IMG/VR virus record: IMGVR_UViG_3300042691_001612
Span: 1 to 20,265 of that record
Reading direction: 5' to 3' (one strand)
DNA from: a virus
DNA length: 20,265 bases
Positions 13,798-20,265 of the stretch are shown here, one piece after another. The position numbers and the translations under genes were made by a program. Each line of letters starts with the position of its first letter. The stretch's first letter is position 1. The notes under the pieces were generated by a model. The model saw only the letters and a program-made list of their open reading frames with translations. It made no database searches and was not told where the DNA came from.

Positions 13798-14937
13798 ATG
13801 CCAATTAAAAGATACAATGGTTCCGATTGGGAAGTCGTTGCTGGTGCAGGAGTCCAGGGACCGACAGGTGCTACAGGTGCATCAGCAACTACAGTAGTCA
13901 CAACTAAAGGTGACCTACTAGGTTACAGCACTACTGCAGACCGTCTAGCAGTTGGCAACAATGGTGAGACACTTGTAGCAGATAGTTCCGCTACTACTGG
14001 TTTGCGCTATCAAACAGGCGTAAATGGTAATTACATAATCAACGGTGGCTGCGATATCTGGCAACGTGGAACAACTTGGACTGGTACGGGTTATTCAGGT
14101 GCAGACCGTTGGTATGCGGCGCTTGCTGGAACTGTTACGGTTTCTCAAGAAACATCTGATTTACCAACAGGAGTTGGCGTTCAGTACGGTATGAAATATG
14201 TTACTGGTGCTTCTTCATCTTACGCTCAATTTTATACAGCATTAGAAACTGCAACTGTTAAACCTATGCGTGGACAAACTTTTGTTGTTTCTTATTACTT
14301 AAAAACAGCGGGCTCTTATGCTGGCGGTGTAATTCTATCTGTTGACTATTCAACTTCAACAGATGCTTTAACTGCTCAAACAACAAACATTGCAACATTG
14401 GTGACCACTGGCTCGACTGCAACTTCTTGGACACGTGTTCAGCAATCTTTTACTGTGCCAAGTACAGCAGTTGGTTTGCGTGTTGGAATCTTGCCTGATA
14501 CCGTTCAGGCTTCAGGTGTTACTGTAAGAATCGCTGCAATTCAATTAGAACTCGGAACTGTGCCAACAACCTTTAAGCGTTCAGGCGGAACAATCCAAGG
14601 AGAATTAGACGCTTGCCAGAGATATTACTGGCGACAAACTGGAACAACTTATTCAGTTGGTTTTGCAAAAGATACATTTTATGCTTATACAGTTATGCCT
14701 CACCCAGTAAGAATGCGTGTAAATCCAACGCTTGAAACAACTGGAACTGCATCAAATTATTTAATTCTTCATAACGCAACCTCATTTTGTTCCAGCGTAC
14801 CTTCGCTTACACAAGCAAATCCTGATTGCAGTATGATTACTTATACTGTTGCAGGAGGAACTTTAACAACTGGTCAAGCAAACTTATGCAGTCAAAGCGG
14901 TGCTTCAACCTTTATCGGCTTTTCTGCGGAACTTTAG
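13798..14937 (+). CDS. Tail fibre / receptor-binding protein with jelly-roll-like domain (379 aa)
   Basis: Residues 1-30 are a short joiner (PIKRYNGSDWEVVAGAG) followed by a brief collagen-like run (GPTGATGAS). Residues 36-70 (TKGDLLGYSTTADRLAVG, then ETLVADSSATTGLRY) closely parallel the C-terminal module of the 800-aa fibre. From residue 78 there is NYIINGGCDIWQRGTTW and GADRWYAAL, the opening of a carbohydrate-binding jelly-roll-like domain common in phage tail fibres, closing near QLELGTVPTTFKRSGGTIQG. The ending begins ELDACQRYYWRQTGTTY. From about base 14080 on, codons are more A/T-rich than upstream, as in a recently exchanged receptor-binding tip. The start lies one base after the preceding stop. 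Confidence 0.75.
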   Translation: MPIKRYNGSDWEVVAGAGVQGPTGATGASATTVVTTKGDLLGYSTTADRLAVGNNGETLVADSSATTGLRYQTGVNGNYIINGGCDIWQRGTTWTGTGYSGADRWYAALAGTVTVSQETSDLPTGVGVQYGMKYVTGASSSYAQFYTALETATVKPMRGQTFVVSYYLKTAGSYAGGVILSVDYSTSTDALTAQTTNIATLVTTGSTATSWTRVQQSFTVPSTAVGLRVGILPDTVQASGVTVRIAAIQLELGTVPTTFKRSGGTIQGELDACQRYYWRQTGTTYSVGFAKDTFYAYTVMPHPVRMRVNPTLETTGTASNYLILHNATSFCSSVPSLTQANPDCSMITYTVAGGTLTTGQANLCSQSGASTFIGFSAEL

Positions 14938-14940
14938 GAG
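14936..14940 (+). promoter_or_regulatory. Ribosome-binding site overlapping the fibre stop codon
   Basis: AGGAG begins at the second base of the TAG stop at 14935-14937 and sits 5 bases before ATG 14946. This favours 14946 over an in-frame ATG at 14826 that lies deep inside the fibre gene and would add an implausible Cys/Tyr-rich leader. Confidence 0.6.
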
Positions 14941-14945
14941 CAATA

Positions 14946-15116
14946 ATGGAATATACAAAAACAACTAATGAATTAGGTAATGAAATTATTACTTTAGTTC
15001 TTGAAGATAAAACTCTTTCTATACCAGCAGATACTGCTAATAGTGATTATCAACGCTATCTAGCGTGGCTGGAAAACCCAGAAGCGGAACAATCCACACC
15101 GAATCTTCCAAACTAA
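14946..15116 (+). CDS. Small fibre-associated protein (56 aa), chaperone-like
   Basis: An acidic 56-residue protein: a strand-rich start (EYTKTTNELGNEIITLVLED), then KTLSIPADTANSDYQRYLAW and a Pro/Asn-rich end (LENPEAEQSTPNLPN). The (I)PxDxxNxDYQxYLxWLxxG-type segment recurs in small phage proteins next to tail fibres, some annotated as fibre-assembly or tail-assembly proteins; this is from memory. Lying directly after a fibre gene, a folding helper or small tail component is likely. It precedes another fibre-cluster gene by 19 bases. Confidence 0.6.
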   Translation: MEYTKTTNELGNEIITLVLEDKTLSIPADTANSDYQRYLAWLENPEAEQSTPNLPN

Positions 15117-15135
15117 CAACGAAAGGTAGTAACTA

Positions 15136-15438
15136 ATGGCTACAACAACTAAGCAAATGTACCGCGGAGCAGCATCGCTGACATCTGCAACACTCTACAC
15201 AGTACCATCTTCAACAACTGCTGTTGTCTCAAACATCATTGTGACTAACACAGCATCTTCTGCTGGAACATTTACGCTGAGCCTTAATGGAGCGGCACTG
15301 TTCACAACAACAACAATTGCTGCTAACTCAACAGCAATGTTTGATATCAAGCAGGTACTGACAACTACTCAGACCATCACAGGTCTTGCATCAGCAACAT
15401 CAGTTAACTTCCACATCAGTGGCGTAGAGATTGTTTAA
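15136..15438 (+). CDS. Small beta-rich tail/fibre accessory protein (100 aa)
   Basis: Ribosome-binding site GAAAGG lies before the ATG. The protein is almost all Thr, Ser, Ala, Val and Ile with regularly spaced strands: ATLYTVPSSTTAVVSNIIVT, NTASSAGTFTLSLNGAALFT, IAANSTAMFDIKQVL and SVNFHISGVEI. This is the pattern of a single immunoglobulin-like or jelly-roll sandwich. Similar short proteins with a YTVPSxTTAVVxNIxVxN core are, to my recollection, frequent next to fibre genes in phages infecting Actinobacteria and marine bacteria. It may decorate the fibre or capsid. No basis for a more exact role was found. Confidence 0.6.
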   Translation: MATTTKQMYRGAASLTSATLYTVPSSTTAVVSNIIVTNTASSAGTFTLSLNGAALFTTTTIAANSTAMFDIKQVLTTTQTITGLASATSVNFHISGVEIV

Positions 15439-15448
15439 GGAGTAAGTT

Positions 15449-16327
15449 ATGGGTTCATCAGTATTTCCTGCCGCTGGCGGTGGAGTTAATCAATTTACAC
15501 AAAGATTCCTATCTAATGGAACATTTACTGCGCCATCTACTTGCAACTCTGTAGAGATTACATTAGTTGGTGGAGGTGGCGGAGCAGGTGGAATCCTTAC
15601 TCCAGCAGATGCTAACCAAACTCGCGCTGCTGGTGGTGGCGGTGGTGGGCAAGTTCTTAAAAGAGTGTTTCCCGTAACACCAGGAGCCGCATACACTGTA
15701 ACTATTGGTAATGGTGGCGCAGGTGGTGCTGGTGCGCAAGCAGGCTCGGTTGGTGGCGATAGTTCATTTGGCTCACTTGCAACAGCGCTTGGTGGTGGAG
15801 GTGGTTGGGGTTGGAACCAAAATACAGAACTTAAGGCTGTCGCAAGAGCAACATCTGGAGGTCAAGTAGGACAGGGAAACCAAGTTTTTGCAGGTGCTGG
15901 CGGTGGCGCAGGTGGTGCTGGGCAATTCTTTACACTCTCAAACCCAAACGCTTACAATGTCCAGACTTACACTGGAAGCCTAACTAATAATATGAATGCA
16001 ATTGCTGGTGGAACGGGAAATTTTGGTGGTTCTAGCAGCAACGTAATACAAATTGGTGGAGTAGGAATAGACGGTTTTGGCGCAGGTGGTGCTGGTGGTA
16101 TGGCTGCATTTAGCGCAGGCCACCCATCAAGCAGTTCAATGAGTACTTTTAACGGAATTGCAGCAGTTCTGCAACAAGGTGGACAAACAGCACTTAATGG
16201 AACTTCTGCTGCTGCAAACACTGGTCACGGTGGTAATGGTGGCGGTGCAACATCAAATGGAAGCAACCTTTCATCTACTGGTGGCAATGGCGGTTCTGGT
16301 ATTTGCATCGTTACATACTTGGCATAA
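15449..16327 (+). CDS. Glycine-rich adhesin-like tail protein (292 aa)
   Basis: AAGGAG lies 6-11 bases before the start. An N-terminal strand segment (FLSNGTFTAPSTCNSVEITL) leads into clusters of glycine: VGGGGGAGG, AAGGGGGGQV, GNGGAGGAGAQ, ALGGGGGWGW, GAGGGAGGAG, GFGAGGAGGM and GHGGNGGGATSNG, separated by Ser/Thr/Asn-rich loops. The end is GNGGSGICIVTYLA. This is the glycine-rich domain design known from phage adhesins such as S16 gp38, where polyglycine-II strands form a sandwich and the loops make the receptor contact. That parallel is by architecture only. The C-terminal IVTYLA probably closes the domain. It is a likely receptor-binding protein or fibre cap. Confidence 0.72.
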   Translation: MGSSVFPAAGGGVNQFTQRFLSNGTFTAPSTCNSVEITLVGGGGGAGGILTPADANQTRAAGGGGGGQVLKRVFPVTPGAAYTVTIGNGGAGGAGAQAGSVGGDSSFGSLATALGGGGGWGWNQNTELKAVARATSGGQVGQGNQVFAGAGGGAGGAGQFFTLSNPNAYNVQTYTGSLTNNMNAIAGGTGNFGGSSSNVIQIGGVGIDGFGAGGAGGMAAFSAGHPSSSSMSTFNGIAAVLQQGGQTALNGTSAAANTGHGGNGGGATSNGSNLSSTGGNGGSGICIVTYLA

Positions 16328-16338
16328 GGAGAATATAA

Positions 16339-16920
16339 ATGACTAAAGCAAGAGATTTAGCCAACTTTGGAACTGCTGGTGCTACTGTATCTGCAACTGA
16401 ACTTGGATATGTAGATGGAGTTACATCTGCTATCCAGACTCAGATTAATGCAAAGCAAGCAGTAGTTGCCAACGTAGATGACACTGAAATTGGTTACCTC
16501 AATGGTGTAACATCAGCAATCCAAACTCAGTTAGACTCTAAGGCATCTGCTACATCAATCCCTGACGCAACAACAACAACTGCTGTTCGTGGTCCAGGAT
16601 ATATGGGCATTCCGCAAAGTGCTGCAGCAACAACTGGTGCGTATACTATTGTTGCTGGTGATGCTGGTGAGCATATTTACTCAACTGCAAGTCGTACTGT
16701 TACTATTCCTTCTAACGCTTCAGTTGCTTTTCCAGTAGGTACTGCAATCTCTTTTGTTGCAGCAACTGGAACAACAGTGACTATTGCAATTACCTCTGAC
16801 ACCTTGTTACTGGCAGGTCCTGGAACTGCAGGTTCACGCACACTGGCACCATTTGGCATTGCTACTGCTATTAAAATTACAAGCACATCTTGGATTATTA
16901 GTGGAAATGGCTTGACCTAA
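16339..16920 (+). CDS. Tail fibre protein with repeated coiled-coil motif (193 aa)
   Basis: Starts MTKARDLANFGTAG, a common opening of phage fibre tips. Residues 20-40 and 49-69 are two copies of a TELGYVDGVTSAIQTQINAK-type motif, expected to form a short trimeric coiled coil. The rest is a beta domain: AYTIVAGDAGEHIYSTASRT, FPVGTAISFVAATGTTVTIA, TLLLAGPGTAGSRTLAPFG, ending SWIISGNGLT. The stop overlaps the start of the next gene (TAATG), so the two are likely made in matched amounts and may sit together on the tail. Confidence 0.72.
   Translation: MTKARDLANFGTAGATVSATELGYVDGVTSAIQTQINAKQAVVANVDDTEIGYLNGVTSAIQTQLDSKASATSIPDATTTTAVRGPGYMGIPQSAAATTGAYTIVAGDAGEHIYSTASRTVTIPSNASVAFPVGTAISFVAATGTTVTIAITSDTLLLAGPGTAGSRTLAPFGIATAIKITSTSWIISGNGLT
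16396..16545 (+). repeat. Two 63-bp coiled-coil repeats in the 193-aa fibre
   Basis: Bases 16396-16458 and 16483-16545 encode TE(L/I)GY(V/L)(D/N)GVTSAIQTQ(I/L)(N/D)(A/S)K(Q/A). The two copies are 87 bases apart start to start, with a short linker reading AVVANVDD between them. Confidence 0.75.
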
Positions 16921-17444
16921 TGAGCGGTATACAGAATGGCTTGATTGGCTCTATGACCAAAAAAACCTATGCAATTGGAGATATTGGACCTTCTGGAGTT
17001 GGAAAAGTTATTTATGATGCTGGCTCAGTACAGTCTTGGGGTAGGTACATAGAAGCAGCAGAACCATACACAGATGCTGGACAAAGAGTATGGTCTGGGC
17101 AACAATTTGTATCTTGCGGTGCTAGCGGCACCGCAATAGGAACTGGCAAATCAAATACTGCTGCAATAATTGCACAAAGTAACACAGCCAACTGTGCAGC
17201 AACTATTTGTACTGCTTTCAATGGTGGAGGATTCACTGACTGGTTCTTACCTTCTAGAGATGAAATGACACAATGGTATAACCAAAAATCTTACTTTACT
17301 AGCGTTAATACTGGTAGAGAATACTGGACATCTTCTGAAACTGCTTCAGATGGTGGTTACGCAATTTATATGGTAACTGGTGGAATTTTCGTTAAGGGAA
17401 AAAGTTCTGGATATTTGTCTAGACCAATGCGGTATTTTTCTTAA
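16920..17444 (+). CDS. DUF1566 / Lcl-C-type lectin-like protein (174 aa)
   Basis: The N-terminus has YAIGDIGPSGVGKVIYDAG (17-35) and WGRYIEAAE (40-48), the opening I associate with actinobacterial surface proteins carrying this domain. The DUF1566 core follows: NTANCAATICTAFNGGGFTD (88-107), DWFLPSRDEMTQWY (107-120), REYWTSSETA (133-142) and SRPMRYFS (167-174). DUF1566/Lcl-C domains are related in fold to C-type lectins and bind carbohydrate or protein ligands on cell surfaces. A receptor-binding function on the tail fits its place at the end of the fibre bank. It has three Cys (66, 92, 97) and no signal peptide. Coupled to the 193-aa fibre by TAATG. It may have been acquired from a host. Confidence 0.72.
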   Translation: MSGIQNGLIGSMTKKTYAIGDIGPSGVGKVIYDAGSVQSWGRYIEAAEPYTDAGQRVWSGQQFVSCGASGTAIGTGKSNTAAIIAQSNTANCAATICTAFNGGGFTDWFLPSRDEMTQWYNQKSYFTSVNTGREYWTSSETASDGGYAIYMVTGGIFVKGKSSGYLSRPMRYFS

Positions 17445-17455
17445 TAGATTATCCC

Positions 17456-17479
17456 TGAGCATTGGATTAAAACTGCTCA
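17456..17479 (+). terminator. Weak hairpin between the lectin-like and tail genes
   Basis: TGAGCA (17456-17461) pairs with TGCTCA (17474-17479) around a 12-base loop, followed after a few bases by a short T-rich run (CTTTTCT). The stem is short and the loop long, so it is at best a weak terminator. It fills most of the 61-base gap at 17445-17505, which otherwise carries only the AAGGAG site for the next gene. Confidence 0.25.
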
Positions 17480-17505
17480 ACTAACTTTTCTAACTAAGGA
17501 GCACA

Positions 17506-19491
17506 ATGGCAACGCCAGATATTACGGAAAATATCCCGTTAAACGTTGGTAACCCTGGAACCTCTGGTTTCTGGTCTAACAATGCTGAGGATTATGATGT
17601 TGCTGTCGGTGGCTTGCCATTCTTCTTAGCACCTACTGACCAACAGCCTTACCAGCGTGAGACTGCTCCATACCGCAAAGACCAGTTCGACAATGGTACT
17701 GAGCCAGGAGAACAGTCACTAACTGGTTGGTGGATTCGTTCACAGTCATCTTTCCATGTTGGCAACGGTATTAAGTTCTATGACCCATCAGCAGGTGAGA
17801 CAACTAAGTATCGCTTTGCCGACTCACAAGGTGTAGATGTATGGACTAAAGGCGAAGTTAAACTCCTCAAAGATGTAGTAGAAACACACGTTACTACTGG
17901 TCCAGTAGTAGGCACAGACCATCAACACCGAAATCAAAATATACATTCTATTCAATGGAGTGGGAATAACGGTGTGTTACTTCACGATGAATTTGACGTA
18001 GACAAGATTGCTGCTGACGGAACAGTTACTCATTATATTGATTATGTTCCTGGAACAACAGAAAAAGTATATGCAATATGCAACGATGGAGTCAATGCCT
18101 ATTGGGTAACTAATCAAGTTCATGGTGGTGCCAATAAACTTCATATGTACAAAAAACCATTAACTGGTTCTTCTGCAAGTACTGCAGATGAAACTCTTAT
18201 GTTTCGTGGTGATTCAATTGTTATCACCTATGCTGCTATGGATTTTATTAAAGACCGTATTATCCTATGCGTAAATAACAGAGTTTATGAATTAGCAACA
18301 AATTCTACTTCTTTGCCTTCTCCAGTTTATACAAATCCTAACACCAACTACCACTACACATCTGTGGCTGCATCTGGTCCTGCTATCTACACAGCGGGTC
18401 ACTCAGGTATTTACTCTACTATCCAGAAGTACACACTAACTACTGCTGGTGCTATGCCTACCCTCACACAGGCTGTAGTGGCAGCAGAATTTCCTACTGG
18501 TGAAATAGTAGAAAAGTTATATTACTATCTAGGTTACATGATGATTGGTACATCTAAGGGTGTACGTGCTTCTATTGTTAGCCCTGATGATGGCTCTTTA
18601 TCTTACGGTCCACTTATCGTTGAGACATCTCAACCAGTCTATGACTTTGCTGCACGTGACCGTTTTGTATGGTGCACATCAGGTATTGGTGCTTTAGATG
18701 CTGGACTTATCCGTATTGATTTAGGTCAGAGCATTGAGGGTGAACCATTACGTTTTGCCTATGCAAATGACTTACAAGTAACCCAATCTGCAGAACACTA
18801 TACAACAGGTGTTGCATTCATTGGCACTACTAATCGTCTTGCTTTTTGCACAGCACATAATACTACTGATGGTGCAATCTACATGGAGTCAGCAACAGTG
18901 CTACGTCCAACAGGATACGTGACCACTGGCGCTATCCGCTATGGAACACTTGAGCCAAAGAACTTTAAGTTAATCCGTGCCCGTGGTGACTTTACCCATG
19001 GCGCTATGGACATCTTTGCTATTGACCCTAGTGAAAACATATACACAATTATTACTTACAATGCTGCTGTTGGAACCCCAGAGGCTGCTACAACCAACCC
19101 AGAGGGCCCACAAGAGTATCTGTCATACAAATTTACGCTCTCACGCAGCGCAACCACGACTAGCCAAGGCCCTGTGTTTAAGGGTTATCAAGCCAAGGCT
19201 CTACCTGCTACAGCACGTCAACGGGTGATTCAGTTCCCTGTATGGTGTTTTGACGTAGAGACCGACAGATATAACGTAAAGACTGGATACGAAGGACGTG
19301 CGTGGGAGCGTATTCAACTACTTGAAGACATAGAGAAACTAGGAGATATCGTGAACGTGCAAGACTTTACTACTGGTGAGCGTGTGCAGGCTTTAATCGA
19401 AAAGGTTAACTTCTCACGCAAGACTCCACCATCAGGTCAGTTTGACGGCTTCGGCGGTCTTCTCCTCATCACAGTCAGGACTGTTTTATAA
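17506..19491 (+). CDS. Large tail protein, beta-propeller-like (661 aa)
   Basis: AAGGAG lies 5 bases before the start. The middle has repeated strand-turn segments with small residues and aromatics (NNGVLLHDEF, DGVNAYWVTNQV, DRIILCVNNRVYELATN, GPAIYTAGHSGIYSTIQK, GYMMIGTSKGVRASI, DRFVWCTSGIGALDAGLIRI, TNRLAFCTAHN), at roughly 45-60 residue spacing, which suggests a beta-propeller. The C-terminal part (GYEGRAWERIQLLEDIEKLG, then VQDFTTGERVQALIEKVNFS, then GFGGLLLITVRTVL) resembles the ends of large minor tail proteins in actinobacteriophages. A tail nozzle or hub is likely; podovirus nozzles also contain propellers. A minor tail protein of a long-tailed phage is the alternative. It precedes the lysis genes and overlaps the next start (TAATG). 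Confidence 0.65.
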   Translation: MATPDITENIPLNVGNPGTSGFWSNNAEDYDVAVGGLPFFLAPTDQQPYQRETAPYRKDQFDNGTEPGEQSLTGWWIRSQSSFHVGNGIKFYDPSAGETTKYRFADSQGVDVWTKGEVKLLKDVVETHVTTGPVVGTDHQHRNQNIHSIQWSGNNGVLLHDEFDVDKIAADGTVTHYIDYVPGTTEKVYAICNDGVNAYWVTNQVHGGANKLHMYKKPLTGSSASTADETLMFRGDSIVITYAAMDFIKDRIILCVNNRVYELATNSTSLPSPVYTNPNTNYHYTSVAASGPAIYTAGHSGIYSTIQKYTLTTAGAMPTLTQAVVAAEFPTGEIVEKLYYYLGYMMIGTSKGVRASIVSPDDGSLSYGPLIVETSQPVYDFAARDRFVWCTSGIGALDAGLIRIDLGQSIEGEPLRFAYANDLQVTQSAEHYTTGVAFIGTTNRLAFCTAHNTTDGAIYMESATVLRPTGYVTTGAIRYGTLEPKNFKLIRARGDFTHGAMDIFAIDPSENIYTIITYNAAVGTPEAATTNPEGPQEYLSYKFTLSRSATTTSQGPVFKGYQAKALPATARQRVIQFPVWCFDVETDRYNVKTGYEGRAWERIQLLEDIEKLGDIVNVQDFTTGERVQALIEKVNFSRKTPPSGQFDGFGGLLLITVRTVL

Positions 19492-19694
19492 TGACCGTAG
19501 CACAATGGCTTGGATTGGCCATCTCAGTATGTACTCTGGTTGGAGCCTTTGCTGTTTCAGTCAGATGGCTAGTCAAGCATTATCTTTATGAACTTAAGCC
19601 TAATGGTGGTTCAAGCGTTAAGGACTCAGTCATTAGACTAGAGGAAAAGGTTGAGATGTTGCACGAATTAGTAATTCAAATGGTTAAGAAGTAA
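19491..19694 (+). CDS. Single-TM holin-like membrane protein (67 aa)
   Basis: Residues 5-27 (WLGLAISVCTLVGAFAVSVRW) are one transmembrane helix, followed by LVKHYLYELKPNGGSS (27-42) and a charged amphipathic helix (VKDSVIRLEEKVEMLHELV). Membrane helix plus a (Y/L)ELKPNGGSS linker plus a coiled coil is a layout I know from small proteins beside lysins in actinobacteriophages, often called holins or membrane proteins. Its place directly before the endolysin supports a role in lysis. With one membrane segment, its orientation and whether it forms lesions are unknown. Coupled to the tail gene by TAATG. Confidence 0.65.
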   Translation: MTVAQWLGLAISVCTLVGAFAVSVRWLVKHYLYELKPNGGSSVKDSVIRLEEKVEMLHELVIQMVKK

Positions 19695-19704
19695 GGGATG
19701 ACAA

Positions 19705-20154
19705 ATGAAACCTGTAGCCAAGAAAGCCACGCCTGCTGCAATTGCTGTTCTGCGCCAAGCGACGGCACTCAAGCCAAAGCGGAACAAAGCCTCAGATGGG
19801 CTTCTACCCAGTGCTGCTCATATAAATCAGAATCCTGATTCAGACCATAACACAGGTTATGCAGTAGACCTAACCCATGACCCAGAGTTGGGCATCAATG
19901 GGCACGAAGTCTATGCACATCTTAAATCTGATAGACGAGTTAAGTATTTAATTTTTAAGGGACGTATCTGGAGCGCTGAAAAGGGAGACCGTGATTACAC
20001 AGGTTCTAATCCCCACAACAAGCACATCCACATTTCAATCAAGGATGACCACGGAGATGACACATCTAACTGGTTCCCTTGGTTGGGTAAGCCAACAACC
20101 ATCAACAAAGTGAAGGCAGCAGTTAAGCCTCTACCAAAGAAGGAGAACAAATGA
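19705..20154 (+). CDS. Endolysin, M15-type zinc peptidase (149 aa)
   Basis: SDHNTGYAVDLTHDPE gives the M15 metal-binding pair His48 and Asp55, and NPHNKHIHI gives the later HxH, with His109 the likely third zinc ligand. Asp47 and the region before HxH may supply catalytic residues. Proteins of this kind cut peptide bonds in the peptidoglycan stem or cross-link. There is no signal peptide, so release to the wall would need a holin, consistent with the flanking membrane proteins. At 149 residues it is a bare catalytic domain with a basic C-terminal tail (KPLPKKENK) and no separate cell-wall-binding domain. A virion-assembly hydrolase is possible but less likely here. AAGGG lies 8 bases before the ATG; the stop overlaps the next start (ATGA). 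Confidence 0.78.
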   Translation: MKPVAKKATPAAIAVLRQATALKPKRNKASDGLLPSAAHINQNPDSDHNTGYAVDLTHDPELGINGHEVYAHLKSDRRVKYLIFKGRIWSAEKGDRDYTGSNPHNKHIHISIKDDHGDDTSNWFPWLGKPTTINKVKAAVKPLPKKENK

Positions 20155-20265
20155 AAGAGTTCCTAACCCCTAAGCGAGTTAAGGCAATCAAGTCCTGGGC
20201 TACAGCGGTAGCAGCAGTGGCTGTCTTTACTGGAGTACAACTGGTCACTGACCTAGCACCACAGT
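20151..20265 (+). CDS. Membrane protein, probable second holin, 3' end cut off
   Basis: Starts at ATG 20151 with AAGGAG 5-10 bases upstream and overlaps the endolysin stop (ATGA). Thirty-eight codons are visible. A basic N-terminus (KEFLTPKRVKAIKS) leads into one hydrophobic helix (WATAVAAVAVFTGVQLV) and TDLAPQ. Two small membrane proteins on either side of an endolysin are a common lysis-cassette arrangement in phages of Actinobacteria. The truncation at the window end prevents counting membrane helices. Confidence 0.55.
   Translation, partial: MKEFLTPKRVKAIKSWATAVAAVAVFTGVQLVTDLAPQ

Noticed and set aside
14826-14945. Upstream start adding 40 residues to the 56-aa protein
   Set aside because: The extension is a Cys/Tyr/Arg-rich out-of-frame reading of the fibre gene; AGGAG directly precedes ATG 14946.

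Overview
The window is a stretch of a tailed-phage genome covering the late virion-structure and lysis genes. All recognisable genes are on the + strand, packed end to end, often with the stop codon of one overlapping the start of the next (TAATG or ATGA). There is no tRNA, transposase, integrase or CRISPR array. The DNA is moderately AT-rich and ribosome-binding sites are purine-rich (AGGAG/AAAGG). Protein features typical of actinobacteriophages and actinobacterial surface proteins point to an actinobacterial host: a CFGC zinc-motif protein, a single-TM protein with ELKPNGGSS, and a DUF1566 protein starting with a GDxGPSGxGKVxYDAG segment. AT-rich base composition would suit a freshwater low-GC actinobacterium. 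The host is an inference.

Layout. (1) 1-6293: three large proteins of unknown function (over 1147, 453 and 491 aa), best read as internal or head-associated virion proteins; the first is cut by the window edge. (2) 6294-7898: a short GC-rich structured leader, then scaffold and major capsid protein (N4-gp56-like). A strong 16-bp hairpin follows the capsid gene. (3) 7968-10465: ten small genes. The first two are an 83-aa protein and a CFGC protein. The other eight are very lysine-rich proteins (46 to 191 aa), three of them too short for usual ORF cut-offs, ending in a histone-H1-like protein with three exact 18-residue repeats. (4) 10485-11390: a probable head-tail adaptor. (5) 11394-17444: a bank of seven fibre/receptor-binding or accessory genes, including a decapeptide-repeat fibre, a jelly-roll-like fibre, a polyglycine adhesin-like protein and a DUF1566 lectin-like protein. 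(6) 17506-19491: a large tail protein. (7) 19491-20265: lysis cassette with a one-TM holin-like protein, an M15-type zinc peptidase endolysin and a second TM protein cut by the window end.

How it fits together. Scaffold and capsid protein would build the prohead; the adaptor joins it to the tail; the fibres and the 661-aa tail protein would form a short tail and recognise the host; the M15 peptidase and small membrane proteins would release progeny. No tape-measure gene, tail-tube gene or frameshifted tail-chaperone pair lies between capsid and fibres, so a short-tailed (podovirus-like) particle is the most economical reading. The least explained part is the bank of lysine-rich small proteins directly after the capsid gene.
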